Source of the DNA: Actinomycetota bacterium
Lineage (GTDB): Bacteria; Actinomycetota; Acidimicrobiia; Acidimicrobiales; Palsa-688
Direction of reading: 5' to 3'
Length of the DNA: 64,000 nucleotides
Assembly: GCA_021323695.1 (NCBI GenBank)
Contig: JAJPKN010000055.1
Span: forward strand, 124,001 to 188,000
This document shows positions 1-9,300 of this stretch, one piece after another. The position numbers and the translations under genes were made by a program. Positions within the stretch are counted from its first letter, which is position 1. Each line of letters begins with the position of its first letter. The notes under the pieces are model-generated. The model worked only from the letters and a program-made list of their open reading frames with translations, had not been told where the DNA came from and ran no database searches.

Positions 1-351
1 GAACGGCACCCAGGAAAGGAACCAGCTGTACTCGTCGGCGTCCCCCCAGACCCCCATGTGGTCAGTGGTCGGGTAGCGCCAGGCGTGGCGGTACAGCAAG
101 GCAGCCAGGAGGCAGGAGGACACTAGGACCAGCCAGGTTTCCCTCCCGGCCCGTCCCCGGGCCGGTGCCACCGGCCGGGCCGGGGACAGGTGGCGGGGCA
201 GCCAGAACGGCTCTACGGCGGCAGCCGCCACCGGGCCGGTGGCCGGCTCCACGGTGGTGGGGCCCCCAAGGCCCTGGCCGCGTCGGCGAACTGAGGGCCG
301 CCGCCTCAGCAGGGCGCTTACACGCTGGCGAGCAGGAGCTGGAACTTCCAC
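1..351 (-). CDS. Membrane glycosyltransferase-like protein, N-terminal part (truncated by window edge)
   Basis: The reverse strand is open from the window edge back to a GTG at 351, with an in-frame TAA just upstream (367-369), so only the first ~117 residues are visible. They comprise a ~70-residue Pro/Arg-rich cytosolic leader, a hydrophobic segment (WLVLVSSCLLAALLY) and then a loop with GDADEYSWFLSWVPF. A basic leader, a first membrane helix and an acidic 'GD.D.Y.WFL.W.PF' loop are typical of actinobacterial polytopic integral membrane glycosyltransferases or related DUF membrane proteins, where the acidic residues face the cell exterior. The exact family cannot be fixed without the rest. 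The start is uncertain: an AAGG lies about 14 nt upstream of the GTG. Confidence 0.55.
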   Translation of the reverse strand, partial: MEVPAPARQRVSALLRRRPSVRRRGQGLGGPTTVEPATGPVAAAAVEPFWLPRHLSPARPVAPARGRAGRETWLVLVSSCLLAALLYRHAWRYPTTDHMGVWGDADEYSWFLSWVPF

Positions 352-432
352 GCTAGCCGGGTGACCTTAGCACTCCCGGGTTCCCAGCCGCTCGGGCACC
401 GGCCCGTGAGCCATGCCGGCGGTGCCTGCTGC

Positions 433-1554
433 TCACCCGCTGGACCGGGCTGGCACCTCCCGGCGGGCCACGCCGGTATAGGCCGAAAGGGGCCGGATCA
501 GGGCGTTGTCGGACAGTTGTTCCATCACGTGGGCGGTCCAGCCCACGACCCGGCTCATGACGAATATCGGGGTGAACGTGGGGGTGTCGAAGCCCATCAG
601 GTGGTAGGCGGGGCCGGTCACGTAGTCCACGTTCGGGTAGAGGCCCTTGGCCTCCCGCACCGCCGCTTCGAGCCGGTGGTACAGCGCCATCAGGCGGCGG
701 CCTTCTTCGCTGTGGCGGGCCAGTTGGGCGAGGGCCTCGTACATGGCCGGCACCCGGCTGTCACCGTGCTTGTAAACCCGGTGGCCGAAGCCCATCACCT
801 TGCGCCCGGCGCCCAGGGTGGCCGCCAGCCACGGCTCCACTCGGTCAACGCTCCCGATCTCGGCGAACATGGCCATCACGGCCTCGTTGGCACCCCCGTG
901 CAAGGGGCCCTTCAGGGCGCCGATGGCGCCTGTCACCGCGGAGTACAGGTCGGAAAGGGTGGAACTGATGACCCGGGCCGCGAAAGTGGAGGCATTGAAG
1001 CCGTGCTCGGCGTAGAGGACCAACGACGTCTCGAAGCACCGGAGGGCTTCGGGCCCGGGCACCGACCCGAAGCACATGTGGAAAAAGTTCTCGCTGTAGC
1101 TCAAGCCCGGGTCGGGCGCGATCGCCTCCAGCCCGTGGCGGCGGCGCTGGTCCATTGCCACCACGGTCGGCATCTTGGCCAGCAGGCCGAGGGAGCTCTG
1201 CTGGTTGCCCTCGGGGCCCGAGGGCGGCGACGGCTCCGACGCGCCCAGCCAACTGGCGGCGGTACGGGCAACGTCCATCGGGTGGCAGCTGAGCGGCAGG
1301 CCGGCGACCACTTCGGCCAAGCCCTCCGGCAGGTCCCGCTGCGAGCGTTCAGCCTGCTCGAAGGCGGACAGCTGCGCCCGGTCAGGCAGCTCCCCGTGCC
1401 AGAGCAGGTAGGCAACTTCCTCGAAGCGGCAGGACGCGGCCAGCTCGGGCGCCGGGTAGCCGCGGTACAGCAGCGTCCCCGTCTGTTCGTCTATGGACGA
1501 GATGGCCGTGGTCCCGGCCACGACACCGGCCAACCCCCGCTGTACTTCGCTCAT
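433..1554 (-). CDS. prpC: 2-methylcitrate synthase / citrate synthase
   Basis: Citrate synthase superfamily protein of 373 residues, the short bacterial type. It condenses propionyl-CoA (or acetyl-CoA) with oxaloacetate in the cytosol. Expected active-site residues are visible: His184 in AEHGFNAST, His219 in GPLHGGANE, His258 in GFGHRVYKHGD, and an Asp in MGFDTPTFTPIF near residue 320. The ATG at 1554 is preferred over the GTG two codons upstream because AGGTAGG sits 5-6 nt before it; that Shine-Dalgarno overlaps the stop of prpB, so the two genes are coupled. Sequence alone cannot separate 2-methylcitrate from citrate synthases of this size, but position after prpD and prpB makes the propionate (methylcitrate cycle) role likely. 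It is the last gene of the operon. Confidence 0.88.
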   Translation of the reverse strand: MSEVQRGLAGVVAGTTAISSIDEQTGTLLYRGYPAPELAASCRFEEVAYLLWHGELPDRAQLSAFEQAERSQRDLPEGLAEVVAGLPLSCHPMDVARTAASWLGASEPSPPSGPEGNQQSSLGLLAKMPTVVAMDQRRRHGLEAIAPDPGLSYSENFFHMCFGSVPGPEALRCFETSLVLYAEHGFNASTFAARVISSTLSDLYSAVTGAIGALKGPLHGGANEAVMAMFAEIGSVDRVEPWLAATLGAGRKVMGFGHRVYKHGDSRVPAMYEALAQLARHSEEGRRLMALYHRLEAAVREAKGLYPNVDYVTGPAYHLMGFDTPTFTPIFVMSRVVGWTAHVMEQLSDNALIRPLSAYTGVARREVPARSSG

Positions 1555-1560
1555 GCCCAC

Positions 1561-2442
1561 CTACCTGACCGAAGCGTCGAAATCGACATATCCCTGGTAA
1601 CCAAGCAGGTCATAGAGCTGCGCCCTGGTCTGCATCTGGCCGGTTAGCCCCTTTTGCGTGCCCTCCTGGGCCAGCACGGCCAGAGAACGTTGGACCGCTC
1701 CCATCGCCATGCGCAGCAAGGTGACCGGGTAGACCACAACGTTCACCCCGATGTCCGCCAGCGTCGTGGTGCTCAGCAGCTCGGTCTTGCCGAACTCGGT
1801 CATGTTGGCCAGTATGGGCGCGCTGACTGCTTTGCGGAACGCGTCGAGCTCGGCCGCGTCGGCGAGGGCTTCGGGGAAAATGAGGTCGGCGCCCGCGTCC
1901 AGGTAGGACTTCGCCCTCTCGATGGCCCCCCTCAAGCCCTCCGAGGCCCGGGCGTCGGTCCGGGCGCAGATGACAAAGTCCGGGTCGCGCCGGGCCGCGA
2001 CCGCTGCCGCCACCCGCTGGCGCATCTGCCCGGGGCTCACCAGCTCCTTGCCCTCGAGGTGGCCGCAGCGCTTGGGGTTGACCTGGTCCTCCAGCTGGCA
2101 GCCGGAAATGCCCAGCTCCTCCAGCACGTAGACGGTGCGGGCGGCGTTGAGCGGCTCACCGAAGCCGGTATCGGCATCAGCCAGGGTGGGCAGGGTGCTC
2201 ACCCGGGCGATCTCGTGGCTGCGGGCAGCCAGTTCCGACAGGGTGACAAGGCCGAGGTCGGGAAGGGCCAGTGTTGCCGACAGGGCGGCGCCAGAAATGT
2301 AGATCCCCTCGAAGCCCATGCGCTCCACCAAGAGCGCCACCAGAGGTTCGAAGGCCCCAGGGAAGCGCAGGAGCCGGCCCGACGCCAGCCCCTGCCGGAA
2401 GGCCTTGCGCCGGTCGCTCGCCGTCGAGGCCGCATGGAACAT
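1561..2442 (-). CDS. prpB: 2-methylisocitrate lyase
   Basis: Isocitrate lyase/PEP mutase superfamily protein of 293 residues, the usual PrpB length. It splits 2-methylisocitrate into pyruvate and succinate, the last step of the methylcitrate cycle. The signature active-site loop is KRCGH at residues 124-128 (the family motif is KKCGH), preceded by the Mg2+-binding DADTGFGE stretch at 89-96. The ATG at 2442 overlaps the TGA of prpD (TGATG), showing translational coupling, and the TAG at 1561-1563 nearly touches the next gene. Oxaloacetate/phosphonopyruvate-type relatives share the fold, but the KRCGH loop and prpD/prpC neighbours support methylisocitrate lyase. Confidence 0.9.
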   Translation of the reverse strand: MFHAASTASDRRKAFRQGLASGRLLRFPGAFEPLVALLVERMGFEGIYISGAALSATLALPDLGLVTLSELAARSHEIARVSTLPTLADADTGFGEPLNAARTVYVLEELGISGCQLEDQVNPKRCGHLEGKELVSPGQMRQRVAAAVAARRDPDFVICARTDARASEGLRGAIERAKSYLDAGADLIFPEALADAAELDAFRKAVSAPILANMTEFGKTELLSTTTLADIGVNVVVYPVTLLRMAMGAVQRSLAVLAQEGTQKGLTGQMQTRAQLYDLLGYQGYVDFDASVR

Positions 2443-3944
2443 CAAAAGAAGCCTCCCGGGGGCGTGCGCTCCTGCAGCCCCGGCACGCTGAAGGTGAGGT
2501 CGCGCACCTGCTCGGGGCCAAGGGACGGCAGGTCTTGGGCCAGGGCCAGGAAACGGGCCTGCTCTACCTCCGGCACCAAGGGCGAGGCCAGGGAGCGGAA
2601 CTTGGCCAGGTACTGCTCCCGGCCGAAGGGCCGGGCACCGGCCGGGTGGGCGTCGGCCACGGCTATTTCCTCCTCTACGGTCCCGCCCCCCGCCAGCGAG
2701 ACCACGACCTGGCCCCCGAACGCTTCCCCCGCCAGGTACCGGCGCGTCCAGCTCGGGTCTTCCACTGTCTTCACCTTGTGCCACAGGGCGACGGTCGAAG
2801 GCCGGCGGGCCCGCTCGGGGGTATATGAGCTGTCGTGGTGCCAGCTGCCGTCCTCCAGGGCCACGGCGAATATGTAGGGAAGGGAGTGGTCCAGGGTCTC
2901 CCGGGTGGCGCCCGGGTCGTACTTCTGGGGGTCGCCGGACCCTGTCCCGATCACGTTGTGGGTGTGGTGGCTGGTGCATATGGTCACCGACTCCACGGCC
3001 GAGAGGTCCGGCAGGCGGGCGCGCAGGCGGCGGGCCAGGTCTATGAACGCCTGGGCCTGGTACTCGGCCGAGTGCTCCTTGGTGTAGGTGGCGAGGATGG
3101 CGGCCTTGGGCTCCCCGGGGGCGGGCAGGGCCACGTGGTAGGTGGCCCCCGGCCCGTCCAGGAGCCAGGCGACCACGCCGTCTTCGCCCTCGTAGATCGG
3201 CTCCGGTGAGGTCTCTCCCCGCATGGCCCGGTCGACCGCCTCGAGCGCGACCTTGGCCGCGAACGCTGGCGCATAGGCCTTCCAGGTCGAGATCCGGCCC
3301 TTGCGGGCCTGGCGGGTGGCGGTGGTGGTGTGGAGTGCCTGGCCGATGGCCTGGTGGACGGTGGCGGTGCTGAGGCCGAGCAAGGTGCCCAGCCCAGCCG
3401 CCACTGACGGCCCCAGGTGGGCGACGTGGTCGATGCGGTGGTCGTGGAGGTTCACCGCCCGGGCCAGGTCGACTTGGACCTCGTAGGCGGTGGCGACCGC
3501 CCGCACCAGGTCATGGCCCGAGCGGCCGGTGTGCTGGGCGACGGCCAGCAGGGGCGGGATGTTGTCCCCCGGGTGGGCGTACTCGGCGGCTAGGAAGGTG
3601 TCGTGGAAGTCGAGCTCGCGTACCGCCACGCAGTTGGACCAGGCAGCCCACTCGGGCGAGGCCCGGCTCGTGCGGGGGCAGCCAAAGATGGCAGAACCGG
3701 GGGTGGAGGGGTGGGCCAGCGCCTGGGCCCGGGCGTTGGCCACTGGGCGGCGCTCGAGGGCGGCGGCGGCCACCGCGGCGTCGTCGATGAGGCGGTTGAC
3801 CACCATCTCGGCCACCGGGCCCTCGACGGGGACGGGGTCAGTGGCCACTTCTGCCAGTGCCCAGGCGAGCTGTTGCTCGCGGGGGAGGTCCTCGGCGCTC
3901 TTGCGCACGCGGACCTCGTGGTCTATCACCAGCGGGCCCTCCAT
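2442..3944 (-). CDS. prpD: 2-methylcitrate dehydratase (MmgE/PrpD family)
   Basis: 500-residue MmgE/PrpD family protein that dehydrates 2-methylcitrate to 2-methyl-cis-aconitate without an iron-sulfur cluster. The family core is clear: RELDFHDTF followed by [19 protein letters not shown], then a long helical region and the C-terminal lid with [18 protein letters not shown]. The ATG at 3944 has GAGG about 10 nt upstream and gives the family-typical length; the frame is open much further upstream but reads through the preceding Nudix gene. It overlaps that gene by 19 nt and prpB by 1 nt, so it is co-transcribed with both. No PrpR or GntR-type regulator is seen next to the operon. Confidence 0.9.
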   Translation of the reverse strand: MEGPLVIDHEVRVRKSAEDLPREQQLAWALAEVATDPVPVEGPVAEMVVNRLIDDAAVAAAALERRPVANARAQALAHPSTPGSAIFGCPRTSRASPEWAAWSNCVAVRELDFHDTFLAAEYAHPGDNIPPLLAVAQHTGRSGHDLVRAVATAYEVQVDLARAVNLHDHRIDHVAHLGPSVAAGLGTLLGLSTATVHQAIGQALHTTTATRQARKGRISTWKAYAPAFAAKVALEAVDRAMRGETSPEPIYEGEDGVVAWLLDGPGATYHVALPAPGEPKAAILATYTKEHSAEYQAQAFIDLARRLRARLPDLSAVESVTICTSHHTHNVIGTGSGDPQKYDPGATRETLDHSLPYIFAVALEDGSWHHDSSYTPERARRPSTVALWHKVKTVEDPSWTRRYLAGEAFGGQVVVSLAGGGTVEEEIAVADAHPAGARPFGREQYLAKFRSLASPLVPEVEQARFLALAQDLPSLGPEQVRDLTFSVPGLQERTPPGGFF

Positions 3945-4450
3945 TCCCGCAGCACCTCGCGGCACTGGAGGCAGGAGAGGTCGGACAGCAGGCGGGTCAC
4001 CCCCGCTTCGGTGGCGGGGTAGGAGGCACCGATGTACTGGCGGGGGACCTGGAGCTGGTCGGCCAGCTCGCACACGGCACCGTAGAGGCGTTGGCTGGAA
4101 GTGGAGCTGTCGACGTCCCACCCGGTGCCGTTCAGCTGCTCGACACTTTTGACCCCACTGGCATCGGGTAGGCCGAGCTCGCGCTGGACGACCCTGATGG
4201 CGGCGTCGACCACGGCCTCGCCGGGCTGCAACCGCCCGCCGGGCAGGTCCAGGGCCACCCGGGAGACGCCTGGGCGGAAGGCCCGAGGAGGCAGCAGGAT
4301 CTCGCCGCGGTGAAGGGCCACGACCACCACCGAGTCTGGCTTTTCCACCCTCCAGTAGTCGAGCTGGTTGCCGGCGGCGTCCTCGTAGCGCTCGCCTATT
4401 ACTGTCAACCAGGGCGAGCGGACCTCGACCAGGCGACTGAGCAGGTGCAC
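3926..4450 (-). CDS. Nudix hydrolase with degenerate Nudix box
   Basis: 174-residue Nudix-fold protein. The Nudix box lies at residues 72-94: the Gly and first Glu (G72, E78) and the terminal G93 fit the consensus, but the metal-binding positions are altered. The usual RE is R86-V87 and the usual EE is R90-E91, so only one of three catalytic glutamates is left. Upstream segments ([16 protein letters not shown]) resemble ADP-ribose pyrophosphatase-like members. It precedes prpD with a 19-nt overlap on the same strand and probably leads the operon. Hydrolase activity is doubtful; a binding or regulatory role is possible. The start is GTG at 4450; no strong Shine-Dalgarno is visible. Confidence 0.72.
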   Translation of the reverse strand: MHLLSRLVEVRSPWLTVIGERYEDAAGNQLDYWRVEKPDSVVVVALHRGEILLPPRAFRPGVSRVALDLPGGRLQPGEAVVDAAIRVVQRELGLPDASGVKSVEQLNGTGWDVDSSTSSQRLYGAVCELADQLQVPRQYIGASYPATEAGVTRLLSDLSCLQCREVLREWRARW

Positions 4451-4773
4451 GGCTCGACGTTAGCACCGGGGCCAGCCCGTCCCCAGCGCCGGCCACCTGT
4501 GCCCTTCAGCGTCAAATGCCCTTTTGGTACCGGGGCTTTGGTACCGGGGCTTTGCCCCGGCCTTGGCACCGGGGCTTTGCCCCGGCCTTGGCACCGGGGC
4601 TGGGGCCGGGCCTTGGGCATGCTACTTGGCCCCGGGGGCCTTGGCCCAGGCCGGGCACCAGATGTCCTTTCCACGCCAAAGCTTTCCTGTACTTTCCATA
4701 CCAAAGTTTTCCTGTAGTAGGCTTCCCGGCACCTGGCTTTCGTGCGGCGCCCTGGTTTGCTAAGAAGTTCCGC
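4451..4773. repeat. Gene-free divergent region with GGTACCGGGGCTTTG-type repeats
   Basis: 323 bp between the divergent Nudix and CHAP genes. From about 4521 to 4610 it consists of imperfect tandem copies built from 'ctttggtaccgggg' and 'ctttgccccggccttggcac'. They are partly self-complementary (GGCCGGGG/CCCCGGCC), so the transcript could fold. A second short duplication follows (ccaaagctttcctgta and ccaaagttttcctgta, about 4676-4715). No credible gene or known riboswitch was recognised. Promoters for both flanking genes must lie here, but none could be assigned. Confidence 0.6.
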
Positions 4774-6144
4774 GTGCGGCGGACCGTAGGGCTGTTGTTG
4801 CCCGGCGTGCTGGCAGTGGCTGGTATGCTGGCATTAGCTGGCGTGCCCGTCCTGGCTGGCGAGCCTGCTGCCGCGGCGCCGGGAGGCCCTCGAGGAGCCG
4901 GGCTGTTCCATGACGGCGGGGTCATCGCCTACGGCTCGGCGCACTTCTTTGGCAGCCCGGCCAGCTCCGCTTTGGCCGCGCCGGTCGTGGCCATGGCGGC
5001 CACGCCCGACGGCCAGGGCTACTGGCTGGTGGGAGCGGACGGGGGGGTGTTCCACTACGGCGACGCCGGTTACTACGGCAGTGCCGGTGCCCAGCACCTG
5101 TACGCGCCCGTCGTGGCCATGGCCCCCACCCCCGACGGGCACGGCTACTGGCTCGTGTCCTCTGACGGAGGGGTCTTCGCCTTCGGCGACGCCCGCTACT
5201 ACGGCTCCCGAGGCGAGGTCGCCCACGACGTGGCAGTAGTGGGCATAGCGGCCACCCCCGACGGGCACGGCTACTGGCTGGTGGACCAAAACGGGGGGGT
5301 CTTCGCCTTCGGCGACGCGCACTACTACGGTTCGTTAGGCGCCACCAACCTGCACAGCAACCCCGTCGTGGCCATGGCCTCGACCCCCGACGGGCGCGGG
5401 TACTGGGTTGTCCAAGGCGGCGGGGAGGTCCACCCCTACGGGGATGCCCCCCGGCTGGGGTCCATGCGCGGCCACCCGCCCGTCGTCGGCATAGCCGTGA
5501 CGCCCGACGGGCACGGCTACTGGCTGGTGTGCAACAACGGCGAGGTCGACGCCTTCGGTGACGCCAAGTACCTGGGCGGCAACAACCACGCCCGGCCCCG
5601 GCCGCCGATCGCCGGCATCGCCGCCGGCCCCGGGGGGCAGGGCTACTGGCTGCTGGACGCCGAGGACTTCCCGGTCCGCTTCAGCCACCCTGATGCCCAG
5701 GCGGCGGCGGTAACGGTCGCGGCCAGCCAGCTCGGCCCCAGCCGGGGGGGTGGGGGCTTGTGCAACCCTTACGGCCCCTGCGAGCCTTGGTGCGCCCTGT
5801 TCGCCACCTGGGCCTGGGAAAGAGCTGGTGTCCCCATCCCCCGCTTTGCGTTCGTGGGCAGCGTGTTCGACTGGGCCGTGGCCCACGGCCGGGCCCTGCC
5901 GGTGCGGGCCCACCCTCGGCCCGGGGACCTCGTCCTGTACGGCACCGGCCCCCAAAGCGTGGCATCCTCGCCGCACATGGGGGTAGTGGCCCAGGTCTGG
6001 CCTGACGGCTGGGTGGACACGATCGAAGGCGATGCCGGGCCAGGGCCGGGAGGGCGGACGTCGGTGCTGGTCAACGGGCCTTTTCCTCCCCTTCAGTCGT
6101 ACCTGTTCAACGGCATGCCGATCTACGCGTTCGTAGCCCCCTGA
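4774..6144 (+). CDS. Secreted CHAP-domain amidase with GYWLV repeat domain
   Basis: 456-residue exported protein. Residues 1-36 form a signal peptide (MRRTVGLLL, Ala/Val-rich core, ending near GEPAAAAP). About six repeats of ~42 residues follow, with the pattern VVAMA.TPDGHGYWLV..DGGVF.FGDA.YYGS, likely a beta-propeller-like wall- or carbohydrate-facing module common in Acidimicrobiia and other actinobacteria. The C-terminal ~130 residues are a CHAP domain with the nucleophile Cys340 (EPWCALFATWAW) and His401 (SSPHMGVVAQ); CHAP enzymes cleave peptidoglycan peptides or amides. The GTG at 4774 is the only start that puts the signal peptide at the N-terminus; the frame is open further upstream across the repeat region. 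It stands alone, so a role in wall remodelling is inferred. Confidence 0.85.
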   Translation: MRRTVGLLLPGVLAVAGMLALAGVPVLAGEPAAAAPGGPRGAGLFHDGGVIAYGSAHFFGSPASSALAAPVVAMAATPDGQGYWLVGADGGVFHYGDAGYYGSAGAQHLYAPVVAMAPTPDGHGYWLVSSDGGVFAFGDARYYGSRGEVAHDVAVVGIAATPDGHGYWLVDQNGGVFAFGDAHYYGSLGATNLHSNPVVAMASTPDGRGYWVVQGGGEVHPYGDAPRLGSMRGHPPVVGIAVTPDGHGYWLVCNNGEVDAFGDAKYLGGNNHARPRPPIAGIAAGPGGQGYWLLDAEDFPVRFSHPDAQAAAVTVAASQLGPSRGGGGLCNPYGPCEPWCALFATWAWERAGVPIPRFAFVGSVFDWAVAHGRALPVRAHPRPGDLVLYGTGPQSVASSPHMGVVAQVWPDGWVDTIEGDAGPGPGGRTSVLVNGPFPPLQSYLFNGMPIYAFVAP

Positions 6145-6208
6145 CGCCGGCCGGCGGAGCTCGCCCTGCGCCGGCCCTGGGCGCGGCCGGCCCTGTGGCC
6201 ACCGGCCT

Positions 6209-6232
6209 GCCCCGGGGGCACTGCCCCGGGGC
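6209..6232 (+). terminator. Possible GC hairpin after the CHAP gene
   Basis: GCCCCGGGG and GCCCCGGGGC are separated by 5 nt, 65 bp after the CHAP stop. They could form a strong stem, but there is no T-run, and both arms are themselves palindromic, so the call is tentative. Confidence 0.3.
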
Positions 6233-6303
6233 CCACCCGGCGGTCCTGCCCGGGGCCGGCGTGCCTTGTCTGGGCACCGGGGCGGCCCACTACGCTCTGC
6301 CTG

Positions 6304-9300
6304 ATGCGCAAGGTGCTGGTAGCCAACCGGGGTGAGATCGCGATACGGGCTTTCCGGGCCGCCAACGAGCTCGGCCTGGTGTCCGTGGCCGTGTTCCCTT
6401 ACGAGGACCGTTACTCCTTGCACCGCCAGAAGGCGGACGAGAGCTACGAGATCGGCCAGCGTGGCCACCCATTGCGGGCTTACTTGGACATCGCTGGCCT
6501 GATCGAAGTGGCCCGCCGCTGCGGGGCCGATGCCCTGTACCCCGGTTACGGCTTCCTGTCCGAGAACCCGAGGCTGGCCCAGGCCTGCGTGGAGGCAGGC
6601 ATAACCTTCGTCGGGCCCCCGGCCGAGGTGCTGGCCCTGGCCGGCAACAAGGTGACCGCCAAGCAAGCCGCGGCCCGGGCCGGGGTGCCTGTCCTGCGCA
6701 GCGTTGGCCCCTTGGGCGACGTCGACGCCCTGGTCGCGGCGGCCGACGAGGTCGGCTTCCCCCTGTTCGTGAAGGCGGCTGCCGGTGGCGGCGGGCGGGG
6801 CTTGCGAAGGGTCGAAAGCAGCGGGGAGCTGCGGGCAGCCATCGAGTCGGCTGTCCGGGAGGCTGAGAGCGCCTTCGGCGACCCCACCGTTTTCTTGGAG
6901 GAGGCGGTCGACGGCGCCCGCCATGTCGAGGTGCAGGTGCTGGCCGACTGCTCCGGCGACGTGGTCCACCTCTACGAGCGGGACTGCTCGGTCCAGCGGC
7001 GCCACCAAAAGGTGGTGGAGATAGCGCCGGCCCCCAACCTCCCGCGGGAGGTGAGGGAGCGGCTCTACGGCGACGCGTTGGCCTTTGCCCGGGCCATCGG
7101 CTACCTGAACGCGGGCACGGTCGAGTTCTTGGTGGGCCGCGACGGCCGGCACGTGTTCATAGAGGTCAACCCTCGCATCCAAGTCGAGCACACCGTGACC
7201 GAGGAGGTGACGGGCGTCGACATCGTCCAGGCCCAGTTGCGCATCGCCGACGGGGCCACCCTGGCCGACCTCGGCTTGCGCCAGGAGGGCATCAAGTTGG
7301 GCGGCGCCGCCCTGCAGTGCCGCATCACCACCGAGGACCCGACACAAGGCTTCCGGCCGGACACCGGCCGCATCACCGCCTACCGGTCCCCGGGCGGCCA
7401 CGGGGTGCGCCTTGACGGCAGCACCTATGCGGGGGCCGAGATCCTGCCCTACTTCGACTCGCTGCTGGTCAAGCTCACCTGCCGGGGCCGGACCTTCGCC
7501 GAGGCGGTCCGCCGCGCCCGCCGGGCGGTGGCCGAGTTCCGGGTGAGGGGGGTGGCGACCAACATCCCGTTCCTCCAGGCCGTGCTGGAGGACCCCGACT
7601 TCCTGGCCGGCAACCTGAGCACCTCGTTCATCGAGGAGCGGCCGGCCCTGCTCAACCGGCGCAGCGGGGCTGACCGCGGCACCCGCCTGCTCATGTACCT
7701 GGCCGACGTCACCGTCAACCGGCCTCACGGCCAGGGCCCAGGCGGGCCCGAGCCCCGTTCCAAGTTGCCGTCGGCGGTGGCCGGCCGGCCGGTCGACCTG
7801 TCAGCTCCCCCGCCCCCGGGCAGCCGCCAGCTCCTGGACGAGCTGGGCCCGGCCGGCTTCGCTTCCCACCTGCGGGCGCAGGGTTCGGTGGCTGTGACCG
7901 ACACCACCCTGCGGGACGCCCACCAGTCGCTATTGGCCACCCGGATGCGGAGCTACGACATGGTGGTGGCTGCTCCCTACCTGGCCCGGCTGCTGCCCCA
8001 GCTGCTGTCGCTGGAATGCTGGGGCGGGGCCACCTTCGACGTCGCCCTGCGGTTCTTGAAAGAGGACCCCTGGGAGCGCCTGGCGGCCCTACGGGAAGCG
8101 GCGCCCAACATCTGCTTGCAGATGTTGCTCCGAGGCCGCAACACCGTGGGCTACACGCCCTACCCCGACGAGGTCGCCGTGGCCTTCGTGAAAGAGGCTG
8201 CCCGCACCGGGGTGGACATTTTCCGTGTGTTCGACGCCCTGAACGACGTGGGCCAGATGCGCCCCGCCATTGAGGCAGTCATCGAGTCGGGCAAGGTGGC
8301 CGAGGGGGCCGTCTGCTACACGGGGGACCTGGCCAGCCCCTCGGAGAAGCTCTACACCCTGGACTACTACCTGCGGGTGGCGGAGCGACTGGTCGAAGCG
8401 GGCGTGCACGTCCTTTGCATAAAGGACATGGCCGGGCTGCTGCGGGCCCCAGCCGCCCGGGCCCTCATCAGCGCCCTCAGGGAACGCTTCGACCAGCCCG
8501 TCCACCTGCACACCCACGACACCGCCGGCGGGCAGTTGGCCACCTACCTGGCGGCGGTCGAGGCGGGCGTGGACGCCATCGACGGGGCGGCTGCGCCGAT
8601 GGCCGCTTCGACCAGCCAGCCCTCGCTGGGGGCCATCGTGGCCGCGACCGACAACACCGAGCGGGCCACGGGGCTTTCCTTGGAAGCCATCGAGGCCCTG
8701 GAGCCCTACTGGGAGGCGGTGAGGCGCACGTACCGCCCCTTCGAGATGGGGCTGGGGGCGCCCACGACCCGCGTCTACCGCCACGAGATGCCCGGTGGCC
8801 AGATCTCCAACCTGCGCCAGCAGGCCGTCGCCCTCGGCCTGGGGGACCGTTACGAGGTGGTCGAGGAGCTGTACGCCCAAGCCAACCGGATCCTCGGCAA
8901 CATCGTCAAGGTGACGCCCAGTTCCAAGGTGGTCGGGGACCTGGCCCTGTACCTGTGCGGTTCGGGCGCCGACCCGGCCGAGCTGGAGCGCAACCCGGGG
9001 GCCTTCGACTTGCCCGCCAGCGTGATCGGGTTCCTGCACGGCGAGCTGGGCGTGCCGGCGGGAGGGTGGCCCGAGCCGTTCCGGTCCAAGGCCATCGAGG
9101 GCAAGCCACCGCCCCCCCGCCTGGTCGAGGTGCCCGCGGAGGCCAAAGCCGTCCTGGCCCAAGACGGCGTCGACCGCCAGGAGCTGCGCCAGGTCCTCAA
9201 CTCCCTGCTCTTCCCGGGGCCGGCGCGCGACTTCGAGGAAGCCGTGCGCCAGTACGGGGACCTGTCCGTACTGCCCACCCCCGCCTTTTTGTACGGGTTG

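Noticed and set aside
361-1647. Long plus-strand open frame opposite prpC
   Set aside because: GC-rich shadow of prpC; no family motif, whereas the minus strand has complete citrate synthase residues.
4451-4773. Riboswitch before the wall hydrolase (ydaO-like)
   Set aside because: Wall hydrolases in actinobacteria can have c-di-AMP riboswitches, but only GC repeats are seen and no conserved core could be recognised.
5335-7728. 797-residue minus-strand open frame opposite CHAP and pyc
   Set aside because: Antisense shadow spanning two genes with clear motifs; composition is Gly/Arg/Pro-rich without any domain.
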